This document shows, one piece after another, positions 16,430-25,330 of a DNA stretch of 64,000 bases. The notes beneath the pieces were generated by a model that made no database searches, had not been told where the DNA came from, and saw only the letters and a program-made list of their open reading frames with translations. Position numbers and translations under genes: made by a program. The DNA is from Desulfatitalea alkaliphila (GTDB lineage: Bacteria; Desulfobacterota; Desulfobacteria; Desulfobacterales; Desulfosarcinaceae): contig NZ_JALJRB010000003.1 in assembly GCF_022968795.1 (NCBI RefSeq), positions 248,001 to 312,000 on the forward strand, given 5' to 3'. How positions within the stretch are numbered: position 1 is the stretch's first letter; the number at the start of each line of letters is the position of its first letter.

Positions 16430-18823
16430 TCAGGTCGCCGCCTGGCGCACCCATTTGTACAGTCCGGGATGGGTACAGACCTCATAGTATTTGCGCGAGG
16501 TGATCCGCACGATTTGCATGGTGGCCGGGTCCACGACGGGGATCTGCGATTCACGAACGATCAGGCGCTGATAGCGCCCGCTTTTGGTGGGAAATTTGCC
16601 CGCATAGAGGCTGGATTTGTGATCCGGCATTTCGCCGAAGCCCGCCGGCAACAGCTTCAAGTCGATCTCCCGGCCCAACTTTTCAAATCCGGCCGCACTC
16701 AATTCAATACCGTTGACGTTGTAGCGCACGAACAGGTCGTCGGTGGTGGCCGCCATCTCCTCATCGGACAAGGTCTGGAACACCCGCAGGCGGAAGGGGC
16801 TCTTCTTGTCGGTGAACATCCGCCGCCCCATCTTGGAGCAACTCGAGAGGCGATCGGCTTGGTTGATGGCCGGCGAAATCATGATACGGTGGCTTCCGTC
16901 GAACAGAAAGGTGGGGGTCTTGTCCAGATAGCTGATACCCACCCCCAGCTCCAGGACGGGCAGTTGGTTTTTGCGGTTTTTTTCGTTGTATCGCTGGATG
17001 ATGATCAGCATATTGATGGCGATACCACAGGCGCGGGCCACCGCGTACCAGTCGCTGGGGGCGTTTTCGCGCTCGAAGATGGAGAGGATGACCGCATCCC
17101 CTTCGATGAACACCTTGGTCGCATCGTATTCCGAGAGAATCTCGGAGATGGGATCGAAAAAATTCAGGGCGAAATGGGAGGCCGGGTTCAAGCCCCGCTC
17201 GTTCATGTGGGAAGTGATATCGGTTGAGCCGCGTACATCGGCCTTGATCACCACGTGATTGATGATCGGCGCCTTGGTGGCCGCCTGCTCATGGGGAAGC
17301 AAAAACTCATAGAGGGTGTTGTTCTCCCGCGAAAGGGTGACCACCTTTTCATCGGCGGCGATGTGAACCCGCTCCATCGCCTCCTTGATGATGTCGCAAT
17401 TGCTGGCGTCCCGGTGATAACGGGTAAAGGCGTTCAAAAAACGCACCAAGTGCCTTTTGCGTTTGGCGGTGGTGATATACTCCATGGACTTGAGTTTTCT
17501 GTCCAGCGGCGCCAGCGGGAAGGTGCGTCCGTAGATATTGACCATGCGTTTGAGCCGACTTTTGACTTGACGCCGGGCGCGGGGTGAAATCAGGTACTGG
17601 ATGACCTGCTGAGGAGACAGCGGCGGGCAGTAGGTCAGATACTCCGGCTGCATCTCGTAAGAAGCGGCAATTCGATTGATCAGCCCCTTGCTCCGAAAGG
17701 CGCCGTAGAAAAAAGCCAGCGCTTGTTGCTGGCGCTGCATCATCCGCTTGGCACGGTCGATGGCTTCGGCCGACGCCTTCTGCTTTCTCAATGCCTGGTA
17801 TTCGGACCGGGTCCGCTCCCGGTTGAGCAGCAAATCCACGTTGCCCAGATGGCACAACCAGCCATCGATCCGGCGCATGTAGGCCTTTTGGCGTTCGATC
17901 TCCGGCCCGGAAGGGTCTGCAGGGGTATTGGCCGCGCGCTGTTCGACCACAGGGCCGTCATCTGCCCGCCCCTGCCGGTCGAGCTGGGAGAACAGGTGGC
18001 GAATGAAAAAAAGCAGCGTCTCGTAACGATCGGGATCCTCGATGCGGCGCCCCAGGGCCAGATCGTACTCCGCCAGGGTGAAGAAGTCGTTGTCGGGGTT
18101 CAAGGCATGCAGGATGGCGGTGCCGATCACATCGGCAAAAAAGGGGGCGCGCCGGCCGAAGATGGCCTCGCGCATGGTCTGCAAGGCATTTCGTTCCACC
18201 TCGGCCCAGAATCCGCAAATTTCCAATCCGACCCGCTGAATGATGATCTCGCGATCCTGGAGCAGCAACTGCAGCCTGTGCTTCTGCTTGGGGGATTCGG
18301 ACCAGTCGTTATGGGTGACCAGATCGGATTGGCGGGAGGACTTTTTAAGCATCCCCACAAGGTGATCGAACTGAAAACGGATCTCCCCCAGCAGCATCTT
18401 GACCACCGCCGCCTGTGCCAGGCATTCGATCTGGGGATCGCGCCGCGCTTTGGCCTTGTTGAGCGCATCGCCCATCACTTCCCGGAACAGTTGTTTGTAT
18501 CCGTCGACCTCCTTGATCCAATTGCTTTGGGGCGACTCTGGACCTCGCTTTTCGATGCCGGCATGGCGCGCCACCAGTTGAGCCGCGATTTTACGGGTGG
18601 CATTGGTGAAGATTGGGCTGATCAGCACATCGTGGCGGATATTGTCCACCCCCGGCATCAGGCGGTCCAGGGAGAATGCGACCGTATAACTTTTCAGAGG
18701 AAAGTCGTCGAGGGGTGGCGGCGTATGTTGCTGAGCGAATCGGCCGAACATCGATGGGGTCACACTCCTATATTGGTCCACGGTATTGCATATTGCCCTT
18801 CGCGTATGATCGAAAAATAGCAT
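16430..18823 (-). CDS. Large helical protein with C-terminal class III nucleotidyl cyclase-like domain
   Basis: About 797 residues. The first two thirds are rich in charged helices with no recognisable catalytic motif and no membrane helix. From about residue 515 to 700 lies a class III adenylate/guanylate cyclase-like fold: 'VVIKADVRGSTDITSHM' supplies the first metal Asp, 'ATKVFIEGDAVILSIFE' the Lys and second Asp, and 'LELGVGISYLDKTPTFLF' plus 'SPAINQADRLSSCSKMG' the later strands. A tail of about 100 residues follows. If active it would make cAMP or another cyclic nucleotide; the purine-selecting residues cannot be assigned confidently. The start is uncertain: ATG 18823 is used, ATG 18751 (AGGAG 13 bases upstream) is possible, and the frame further upstream only reads through a hexamer repeat. 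Convergent with uspA. Confidence 0.7.
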   Translation of the reverse strand: MLFFDHTRRAICNTVDQYRSVTPSMFGRFAQQHTPPPLDDFPLKSYTVAFSLDRLMPGVDNIRHDVLISPIFTNATRKIAAQLVARHAGIEKRGPESPQSNWIKEVDGYKQLFREVMGDALNKAKARRDPQIECLAQAAVVKMLLGEIRFQFDHLVGMLKKSSRQSDLVTHNDWSESPKQKHRLQLLLQDREIIIQRVGLEICGFWAEVERNALQTMREAIFGRRAPFFADVIGTAILHALNPDNDFFTLAEYDLALGRRIEDPDRYETLLFFIRHLFSQLDRQGRADDGPVVEQRAANTPADPSGPEIERQKAYMRRIDGWLCHLGNVDLLLNRERTRSEYQALRKQKASAEAIDRAKRMMQRQQQALAFFYGAFRSKGLINRIAASYEMQPEYLTYCPPLSPQQVIQYLISPRARRQVKSRLKRMVNIYGRTFPLAPLDRKLKSMEYITTAKRKRHLVRFLNAFTRYHRDASNCDIIKEAMERVHIAADEKVVTLSRENNTLYEFLLPHEQAATKAPIINHVVIKADVRGSTDITSHMNERGLNPASHFALNFFDPISEILSEYDATKVFIEGDAVILSIFERENAPSDWYAVARACGIAINMLIIIQRYNEKNRKNQLPVLELGVGISYLDKTPTFLFDGSHRIMISPAINQADRLSSCSKMGRRMFTDKKSPFRLRVFQTLSDEEMAATTDDLFVRYNVNGIELSAAGFEKLGREIDLKLLPAGFGEMPDHKSSLYAGKFPTKSGRYQRLIVRESQIPVVDPATMQIVRITSRKYYEVCTHPGLYKWVRQAAT

Positions 18824-19350
18824 ACAGCCCCGTTTCTGTCCATCCGACCTTGGTTTGCTAAACGATTCGGACGGAAAACACCGCGCTGTCAATAGACTGC
18901 ACAAACCGATCCCAATCCCAATCGAAATCGAAATCGGGATCGGCATCGACAATCAAGAACCCACCAACGCCTACCTTCCTATAAATAAGAAGAAATCGAT
19001 TTCGATGCCTATCATGAGACTCCTCCCTGACCGTACCTTGCCGGTCCACACCCATCCTGTTTTACAGGCTGTAAAATATCCGGACAACAGTCGATGGATG
19101 CTAAGCCCCATCCATTCTCTTGCCGCCTCCCCTGCAACCACGACCGTGGCTCTCCTGGGACGGTCGCTGAGCGCCACCCATGCGCAACAAAGCGGTGGCA
19201 CAAGGATTGCTCATATACCTTGTTGAAATTCGGACCAGCGCCGACCGCGCAATCCCGGCGAAGCGTTACCGGCGAAAGCAGAAACGTATTGTCCTCTGGA
19301 ATCGGTGAAGCGATTGCTGAGACCACCCCAAAATAAAGGAGAGCACGGGC
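18824..19350. other. 527-base intergenic region with hexamer repeats
   Basis: Divergent gap between the cyclase-like gene and the receiver-like gene. It contains the ATCGAA/ATCGGG hexamer block (18906-18950) and a GAAATCGATTTC palindrome near 18991. Reading frames through it show low-complexity Pro-Ile/Glu-Ile repeats and no protein-like sequence, and no RNA gene is recognised. The promoters of both flanking genes presumably lie here. Confidence 0.6.
18906..18950. repeat. ATCGGG/ATCGAA hexamer repeat, copy A
   Basis: About seven consecutive six-base units of the form nATCGn / ATCCCA (reverse complement TGGGAT) in tandem. Related blocks are at 19957-19983 and 63215-63257. Confidence 0.7.
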
Positions 19351-19833
19351 GTGATCCCTTCGACCACCAGCGTCGTTGCCGACCGCAATTCATATGTGCG
19401 CCGGTTGCTGCAGCGCGAAATGACCCGGGCGGGTTATATCGTGCTACCGGCGGACAGCGTACGGCAGGTACTGTTCTGGATCGAACGCCAAGCCAACCTG
19501 GCCCTGCTTGTGATCGATCCGGATTTTCCAGACACCAACCCAGACACTTTGTTGATCCGTATCCGTCGGCAATGTCCGGCGCTGCCGGTCATCGTCCACA
19601 CCCATTTGGAAGAAAGAACGCTGCCGATCATGCGTCAGGGGTTGGCGAAACCCATCTTTATCGCCAAGGGGGGCAACAGCGTCGAGCCTCTACTAAGCGC
19701 AGTGGCGGCGGTTCTTCGTCCGACCGGTTACGAAGTTGCGTCCTCGCGCAACCGCTCGACACCGCTTCGATCCACTTTGCCGCCCAAGGTGCCTGCGGAC
19801 AAACATCGGCGATGGGACAAGGAAAAAAATTAG
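19351..19833 (+). CDS. Receiver-like (CheY-fold) protein without output domain
   Basis: A 160-residue protein whose first 120 residues follow the response-regulator fold: 'SVVADRNSYVRRLLQREMTRAGY' opens with an acidic position, 'LALLVIDPDFPDTNPDTLL' carries the phospho-acceptor-like Asp, 'LPVIVHTHLEE' places Thr/His at the switch position, and 'PIFIAKGGNSVEPLLSAV' holds the conserved Lys. The second acidic residue of the pocket is replaced by Ala-Asp-Arg spacing, so phosphorylation is plausible but unproven. A basic 40-residue tail follows. It starts at GTG 19351 with AAAGGAGAG upstream. The next genes on the same strand are the flavoprotein and cytochrome, but a 186-base gap with repeats separates them. 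Confidence 0.6.
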   Translation: MIPSTTSVVADRNSYVRRLLQREMTRAGYIVLPADSVRQVLFWIERQANLALLVIDPDFPDTNPDTLLIRIRRQCPALPVIVHTHLEERTLPIMRQGLAKPIFIAKGGNSVEPLLSAVAAVLRPTGYEVASSRNRSTPLRSTLPPKVPADKHRRWDKEKN

Positions 19834-19956
19834 CCATGACCGGCACCAACGCCGTTACGCCATCTCGCTCAGGCGCGGATGGCGACAAAACCATACCGAC
19901 GCATCAAAACGCAAGGCGGTTTTCTACAAAACCCAGGCAGGGGGATTGGCCCATTG

Positions 19957-19983
19957 GAAATCGGGATCTGTATCGGTATCACG
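19957..19983. repeat. ATCGGG-type hexamer repeat, copy B
   Basis: Four to five diverged units (AATCGGG, ATCTGT, ATCGGT, ATCACG) starting at GGAAATCGGG, immediately upstream of the flavoprotein leader. The GGAAATCG start is also seen in copy C at 63215. Confidence 0.5.
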
Positions 19984-20019
19984 TCGAACCGAGGCGTAAA
20001 ACGAAAAGGAGGTAATGGC

Positions 20020-21597
20020 ATGGCAGAGCAAAAAGAACCCCAAGAGAAGAGCATCGGCACCATCACCCGTCGATCCATGCTCAAGGGCACGGTCGCCCTT
20101 GGTGCGGCAGCCATGACCGGTTCATGGGCGCTGAACATGGCGGCACCGGGCCGGGCGGAAGCCGCCCCGAAAAAGCTACCCGATTCATGGGATGAGACCT
20201 GGGATGTGGTGATCGTGGGTTCCGGCTTCGCCGGCATGGCGGCAGCGGCCGAAGCAGCCGGCGCAGGGGCCAAAACGGTGATCCTGGAGAAAATGCCCAC
20301 TTACGGGGGCAACTCCATCATCAACGGTGGGGTCTATGCCGCTTGGGACAGTCAGTTTCATTACCGCCAGAATCTGAACTTGGGGGACGACAGCCCCGAA
20401 CTGCACGCCGAAGACACCATCAAAGGGGGCGATTACTATAACCTGCCGGACCTTGTGCAGGTCGTCGCCAAAGGCGCGGCCCCTGCCCTGGATTGGATGA
20501 TCAGCGAAGGGGGCGCCCGTGTCAGGCCCACCGTCACGCGCGCCGGCGGTCACAGCGCCTATCGCACCCACACGGGCGTGGCCGGTGTGGGGCGCGAATT
20601 CACGGATGCCCTGCGGCGCATCGCCGAAAAGCGGGGTGCCGCCATTGCCCTGAACTCGGAGGTAACTTGGATTTGGCGTCGCGACGCCTACCCCCAAAGC
20701 CCTGTATTGGGCCTGGAAGTCAAGCGGGGTCGCCGAACGTTGAACATCCGTGCCGATCGCGCCGTCATCCTCGCCTCGGGCGGATTCAGCTGGGATATCA
20801 AGATGCGCCTGGCCCACAACCCGCGCATGGTGGAATCCTTCAACTGCACCAACCAGCCCGGGGCGACAGGCGAAATGATCCGTTTTGCCCAGGCGGTGGG
20901 CGCCGACACCTTGCATATGAACTTCATTCAGCTCTATCCCTTCGCCGAACCGAAAACGGGCATTCTGGACACCCCGGCGGTTTATCCTTTCAACGGCCCG
21001 GGCTACGGCATTATTTACGTCAGCAAAGCGGGCAAACGGTTCGTCAATGAGTTGGAACGCCGGGATGTTTGCGCCTTTGCCCAGATCCATTTGGGACCGG
21101 ATGCCAAACCCACCTGGTCCATTTTCAATGAGGCCATGGTGCTGAAAATGGGTGGCTCCAATGAAGAGGTGGCGGCCGGCATTGAAAAGGGACGCTTCAT
21201 CAAAGCCGACACCATCGCCGAGCTGGCCGGCAAGCTCAATATCCCCGCCGCAGCGCTACAGGAGACCGTTGCCAAACACAACCAGTACATCGACGGCGGC
21301 AAGGACGCCGATTTCAACAAACCCATGACCAAGGCGATGATCCCATTGGCCGAGGGCCCCTTCTACGGCCTTGCCCAGTGGCCGGCGGTGCACCACACCA
21401 TGGGCGGCATCCGCATCGATGACCGGGCCCGGGTCATCGATATTTTCGGCAACCCCATCCCGTCGCTCTTCGCGGCGGGCGAGGTGACCGGCGGGGTTCA
21501 TGGGTCCAACCGCCTGGGCAGCAACGCCATTCCGGACGCCGTCTCTTTCGGGCGGGTGGCGGGCACCAACGGCGCCAAGGCCAAAACCGAAGCGTAG
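20020..21597 (+). CDS. Tat-exported flavocytochrome c-type FAD reductase (fumarate reductase-like)
   Basis: A 525-residue flavoprotein of the fumarate reductase/urocanate reductase/3-oxosteroid dehydrogenase superfamily. The N-terminus has a twin-arginine signal ('TITRRSMLKG', about residues 14-23, with hydrophobic stretch and AEA cleavage near 50), so it works in the periplasm. FAD-binding begins 'DVVIVGSGFAGMAAAAEAAG'; 'MPTYGGNSIINGGVYAAW' and the C-terminal 'GGVHGSNRLGSNAIPDA' complete the flavin site, and 'GKRFVNELERRD' lies in the capping domain. It lacks the haem domain of Shewanella-type enzymes; a separate heptahaem cytochrome 98 bases downstream presumably delivers electrons. ATG 20020 has an ideal AAGGAGG seven bases upstream. 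The organic acceptor cannot be stated. Confidence 0.88.
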   Translation: MAEQKEPQEKSIGTITRRSMLKGTVALGAAAMTGSWALNMAAPGRAEAAPKKLPDSWDETWDVVIVGSGFAGMAAAAEAAGAGAKTVILEKMPTYGGNSIINGGVYAAWDSQFHYRQNLNLGDDSPELHAEDTIKGGDYYNLPDLVQVVAKGAAPALDWMISEGGARVRPTVTRAGGHSAYRTHTGVAGVGREFTDALRRIAEKRGAAIALNSEVTWIWRRDAYPQSPVLGLEVKRGRRTLNIRADRAVILASGGFSWDIKMRLAHNPRMVESFNCTNQPGATGEMIRFAQAVGADTLHMNFIQLYPFAEPKTGILDTPAVYPFNGPGYGIIYVSKAGKRFVNELERRDVCAFAQIHLGPDAKPTWSIFNEAMVLKMGGSNEEVAAGIEKGRFIKADTIAELAGKLNIPAAALQETVAKHNQYIDGGKDADFNKPMTKAMIPLAEGPFYGLAQWPAVHHTMGGIRIDDRARVIDIFGNPIPSLFAAGEVTGGVHGSNRLGSNAIPDAVSFGRVAGTNGAKAKTEA

Positions 21598-21695
21598 ACG
21601 CAAGATATCCCGGCAGTTGTTTGCCGGTCACCAATGGCTGCGCAGGGTGCCGTCGCGAGGGACGGTGCCCTGTACCGACGAAAGGAAGGGCTGCC

Positions 21696-22442
21696 ATGTC
21701 TAGCGGTTCTCGCTTCGGTGATTGGGCAACGGCAGGGGTGCTGGCGTTGATGGCTTTTGCCGCCGCAGGGGTAATGAACAGCGCCGGGGAACAAAGCGAA
21801 CCGCGGCACGCGACGGCAACGCCGGCGCCCATGACCTGCGGCAGTTGCCACACCGATTATGATGGATTGCTCGCCGAGGACCACCCGAAGATCTCTGGGG
21901 ATACGGTCGGCGCCTGCCTGGACTGTCATCCCACGGACCGAGCATCGCGCAGCGCGCGCAACTTGCTCTCCGCCCGCCTTCACCCGGCCCACCTGCCGCC
22001 CAAAGGCGATTTGGATTGCGAGCACTGCCACACGTGGCGCGCCGCCGAGCATTTCGGCCTGGCCGGCGTGACCGATGACAACCGGGGCGCCCCCACCGCC
22101 GAAGACATGCAATGGATGCGTGCCGGCATGCTCACATGGGTGGGGTCGGGCTTCCTGGATCATCTGCACGCCCGCGCGGGAATCGGTTGCGCCGATTGCC
22201 ATGGCCGGCGCTTGCCGCCCGCCGAAACGACCCTGACCAACGAGCAATGCCTGGCGTGCCACGGGCCGCTGGAAAAGCTGGTCGAGCGGAGCACCCCCTC
22301 CGATTTCGCCGATCGCAACCCGCACCAATCCCATTTGGGAGAGATCGCCTGCACGGTGTGCCACAAGGCCCACATGGCATCCAGCGTGTACTGCCTCGGA
22401 TGCCATCGCAATTTTGAAATGACCATACCCGGCGGTCAATAG
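21696..22442 (+). CDS. Seven-haem periplasmic cytochrome c, electron donor to the flavoprotein
   Basis: A 248-residue exported multihaem cytochrome. Seven CXXCH sites are visible: CGSCH, CLDCH, CEHCH, CADCH, CLACH, CTVCH and CLGCH, with extra His residues (for example 'HPAHLPPKG', 'NPHQSHLGE') that could be distal ligands. An uncleaved signal anchor or signal peptide occupies about residues 12-30 ('ATAGVLALMAFAAAGVM'). The later part resembles the tetrahaem flavocytochrome c/NapC-NrfH-linked cytochromes used with fumarate-reductase-like flavoproteins. The start is ATG 21696 with AAAGGAAGG upstream. It should carry electrons from the quinol pool or another cytochrome to the flavoprotein encoded just before it. 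It ends eight bases from the convergent hisD stop. Confidence 0.9.
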   Translation: MSSGSRFGDWATAGVLALMAFAAAGVMNSAGEQSEPRHATATPAPMTCGSCHTDYDGLLAEDHPKISGDTVGACLDCHPTDRASRSARNLLSARLHPAHLPPKGDLDCEHCHTWRAAEHFGLAGVTDDNRGAPTAEDMQWMRAGMLTWVGSGFLDHLHARAGIGCADCHGRRLPPAETTLTNEQCLACHGPLEKLVERSTPSDFADRNPHQSHLGEIACTVCHKAHMASSVYCLGCHRNFEMTIPGGQ

Positions 22443-22450
22443 GCGCGGCC

Positions 22451-23761
22451 CTATTTGCGGGTTCGGCCCAAACGCACCTCCACCGAGCGGGCATGGCCCT
22501 CCAGGCCTTCGATACGCGCCAGGTGAATGATGTCGGCGGCTTCCCTGCGGAAGGCTTCGGCCGTGTAGTGAAGCAAACTGGTCTGTTTCAGGAAATGGTT
22601 GACCGACAGGGCCGACGAGAAACGCGCCGTGCCGGCCGTGGGCAGCACATGGTTGGGGCCGGCCACGTAGTCACCCACCGCCTCGGGGGTGTGGGTGCCC
22701 ATGAACACCGCGCCGGCATGGCGAATATCGCCGACCAGGGCGAAGGGATCCCGCACCTGCAATTCGAGGTGCTCGGGAGCGATGCGGTTGGCCAGTGCGA
22801 CGGCGGTCGACAAGTCTTCGACCACCACCAGGGCGCCGAAGGCTTTCAAGGATTGTTCGGCGATCTCGCGCCGCGCCAGTTGCACCACCTGACGGACCAA
22901 TGCGTCGCGCACGGCTTCGGCCATGGGCGCGTCATCGGTGATCAACACGGCCGATGCCAGGGGATCGTGCTCGGCCTGGGAGAGCAGGTCGGCGGCCACA
23001 TGCTCCGGATCGGCGTGGGCATCGGCGATCACCAGCACTTCGCTGGGACCGGCGATGATATCGATCTGCACGGTCCCGGTTACCAACTTTTTGGCCAAAG
23101 TCACGTAAATGTTGCCGGGCCCCACGATCACATCCACCTTGCCGATGGTCTCCGTGCCGTAGGCCAGTGCCGCGATGGCCCAGGCGCTGCCGGCCTTGTA
23201 AACCGTATCCACGCCCGCCTTGGCGGCGGCCGCCAGCAGATAGGGGCTGACACCACCGTCCCGGTTGGGCGGGGTTACCATGACCACCCGCTCCACGCCG
23301 GCGATGCGGGCGGGAATGGCGCCCATCAGCACCGAGGTCACCAAGGGCGTTTCGCCGCCCCGCCCGCCGGGCACGTAGACGCCGGCGGCATCCACCGGAT
23401 GCACCATCTGACCCAGGAAAGTACCCGGCCGCGGGGTGTCGAACCAGGAGCGGGGCAACTGCTTGCGGTGGAAAGCGGCGATCTGATCGGCGGCCCGATT
23501 CAAGGCGCGCATGAACTTGCGATCCACGCGGCTTCGGGCGGCCGCCATCTCCTCCGGGGTGACCACCATCCGCTCCGGGGTCATCGCCGGGGCGTCAAAT
23601 TGGCGGGTGTAGGTCATCAGGGCCTGGTCCCCGTTCTTGCGGACATCCGCCAGGATTTTTTGCACGGCATTCAACTGTTTGCGATCATGACCCAATTTGC
23701 GGTCGATAATCCGCTGCAACCGTTTTTCCGCAGTCTGCGAGGGATACGGATATATTTTCAT
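22451..23761 (-). CDS. hisD: Histidinol dehydrogenase HisD
   Basis: A 436-residue HisD, the zinc- and NAD-dependent enzyme oxidising L-histidinol to L-histidine in two steps. Family markers: 'PVDAAGVYVPGGRGGETPL', 'VIAGPSEVLVIADAHADPEHVAADL', 'LLSQAEHDPLASAVLITDD' with zinc-ligand Gln/His, and 'GPNHVLPTAGTARFSSAL' near the C-terminus. The start is ATG 23761 with AAAGGA nearby; an upstream in-frame ATG at 23797 would add 12 unrelated residues. No other histidine biosynthesis gene is adjacent, so hisD is isolated here. Confidence 0.95.
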   Translation of the reverse strand: MKIYPYPSQTAEKRLQRIIDRKLGHDRKQLNAVQKILADVRKNGDQALMTYTRQFDAPAMTPERMVVTPEEMAAARSRVDRKFMRALNRAADQIAAFHRKQLPRSWFDTPRPGTFLGQMVHPVDAAGVYVPGGRGGETPLVTSVLMGAIPARIAGVERVVMVTPPNRDGGVSPYLLAAAAKAGVDTVYKAGSAWAIAALAYGTETIGKVDVIVGPGNIYVTLAKKLVTGTVQIDIIAGPSEVLVIADAHADPEHVAADLLSQAEHDPLASAVLITDDAPMAEAVRDALVRQVVQLARREIAEQSLKAFGALVVVEDLSTAVALANRIAPEHLELQVRDPFALVGDIRHAGAVFMGTHTPEAVGDYVAGPNHVLPTAGTARFSSALSVNHFLKQTSLLHYTAEAFRREAADIIHLARIEGLEGHARSVEVRLGRTRK

Positions 23762-23899
23762 GGCGCCATCCTTTAAGTAGATATTGACTTCGCGCACACA
23801 TTTTACGATAAATAGCGTTTTGTCAATCCCGAACGCATGTACATTTAGTTCGCTGAGCCATCAGCCCCAATCATCATTTCAAGGGAGGAACAACCCATC

Positions 23900-24988
23900 A
23901 TGGCCCCTAAACGCATCTTCAACTTCAACGCCGGACCGGCCGCCTTGCCCCAAACCGTGCTGGAAGAGATTCAACAGGAGTTCCTGGACTTCAAGGGATC
24001 CGGCATGTCCATCACCGAAATCAGCCACCGTTCCAAGTGGTTCGACGATGTGATCAACGACGCGGTGGCGCGCACCAAGCGACTGTTCCACCTGGACGAC
24101 CGCTACAAGGTGCTCTTTCTGCAGGGCGGCGCCAGCATGCAGTTTTGCATGATCCCGATGAATTTTCTGGCCGAAGGCCGCACCGCCGATTACGTCAACA
24201 CCGGCACATGGTCCACCAAGGCGATCAAAGAGGCACAAATCCTGGGCAAGCCGATCAAGGTGGCTGCATCCTCCGAGGATCGCAACTTCGCCTATATTCC
24301 CAAGGACATCGCCTTCACCCCCGGCGCCACCTATGTCCACATCACCTCCAACAACACCATCAAGGGCACCCAATGGGCCCGATTTCCGGATACCGGCGGT
24401 GTTCCCTTGATCGCCGACATGTCTTCGGACATCTTCTCCCGGCCCTTCGATGCCGGCCGCTTCGGCCTCTTTTACGCCGGCGCGCAGAAGAATATGGGAC
24501 CGGCCGGGGTTTGCCTGGTGGCGGTGCGCGACGACATGCTGGCCTTGACGCCCGCCACCCTGCCCACCATGCTCAAGTACACCACCCATGCCGACAAGAA
24601 CTCCATGTTCAACACACCCCCCTGTTTCGCCATCTACACGGTGCAACTGGTGCTCAAATGGTTGGAAGAAACGGTGGGCGGCCTGGACAAAATGGCCCAA
24701 CGCAACCAGCAGAAAGCCGACCTGCTGTACAACCTGATGGACGAAAGCGATTTTTACAACGGCACCGCCGACAAGGACAGCCGCTCGATGATGAATGTCA
24801 CCTTCCGGCTACCGGACGAAGCACTGGAAAAGAAGTTCGTGGCCGAAGCCACCGAAGCCGGTTTCGGCGGGCTCAAAGGCCACCGCTCGGTGGGCGGCTG
24901 CCGGGCCTCCATCTACAACGCCACATCCGTTGAAGCGGTGCAAGCCTTGGTCGATTTCATGAAGACATTCCAAAGCCGCAACGGGTAG
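23900..24988 (+). CDS. serC: Phosphoserine aminotransferase SerC
   Basis: A 362-residue class V aminotransferase making 3-phosphoserine from 3-phosphohydroxypyruvate and glutamate. It begins 'RIFNFNAGPAALP', a SerC hallmark; 'EISHRSKWFDDV' follows, the PLP-binding lysine lies in 'FYAGAQKNMGPAGVCL', and the substrate Arg/His region is 'GGLKGHRSVGGCRASIYNA' near the end. Length is normal. CAAGGGAGGAACAACCC precedes ATG 23900. It is divergent from hisD and followed by a strong terminator, so it is monocistronic. Confidence 0.96.
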   Translation: MAPKRIFNFNAGPAALPQTVLEEIQQEFLDFKGSGMSITEISHRSKWFDDVINDAVARTKRLFHLDDRYKVLFLQGGASMQFCMIPMNFLAEGRTADYVNTGTWSTKAIKEAQILGKPIKVAASSEDRNFAYIPKDIAFTPGATYVHITSNNTIKGTQWARFPDTGGVPLIADMSSDIFSRPFDAGRFGLFYAGAQKNMGPAGVCLVAVRDDMLALTPATLPTMLKYTTHADKNSMFNTPPCFAIYTVQLVLKWLEETVGGLDKMAQRNQQKADLLYNLMDESDFYNGTADKDSRSMMNVTFRLPDEALEKKFVAEATEAGFGGLKGHRSVGGCRASIYNATSVEAVQALVDFMKTFQSRNG

Positions 24989-25029
24989 ACCTGCATTTCC
25001 ACACGGCCACAGGCCGGCCGCAATCGAAT

Positions 25030-25066
25030 AAACCCCCGCTCCCATTTGGGCAGCGGGGGTTTCTTT
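25030..25066 (+). terminator. Rho-independent terminator after serC
   Basis: AAACCCCCGCT pairs with AGCGGGGGTTT around a 13-base loop that can itself pair (CCCATTTGGG), followed by TTCTTTT. It lies about 40 bases after the serC stop. Confidence 0.88.
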
Positions 25067-25187
25067 TGGTTAGGGCAATACCAACCTTCGATCCATTCTA
25101 ACCATTGCCGAACCTTCCATACCCTCAAGACCCATCGAGCTGCCGAACCAAGGTGCCGCGACGGCCATTGTCGGAATTTGGTTTTCC

Positions 25188-25216
25188 TTGACAACACCAC
25201 GGATTACGCATAGTTA
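25188..25216 (+). promoter_or_regulatory. Possible promoter of the aldehyde:ferredoxin oxidoreductase gene
   Basis: TTGACA at 25188-25193 is a perfect -35 box; 17 bases later TAGTTA is a poor -10, and TATAGT lies ten bases further at an unusual distance. The gene starts at 25331. The -35 box is clear but the pair is weak. Confidence 0.3.
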
Positions 25217-25330
25217 CTAGTATAGTTGTCTTTTTCCGTGAAGCTGCAATACCGACCCGCATGAAACCACATTTTCCCGTCTTGGAGCGAACACCATAAA
25301 CCGATTGCAAATCAACAGTGGGAGGCCGGC

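Noticed and set aside
18824-18952. N-terminal extension of the cyclase-like protein starting with Pro-Ile/Gly-Ile repeats
   Set aside because: It is only the hexamer DNA repeat read as codons; other frames and the opposite strand give similar dipeptide repeats.
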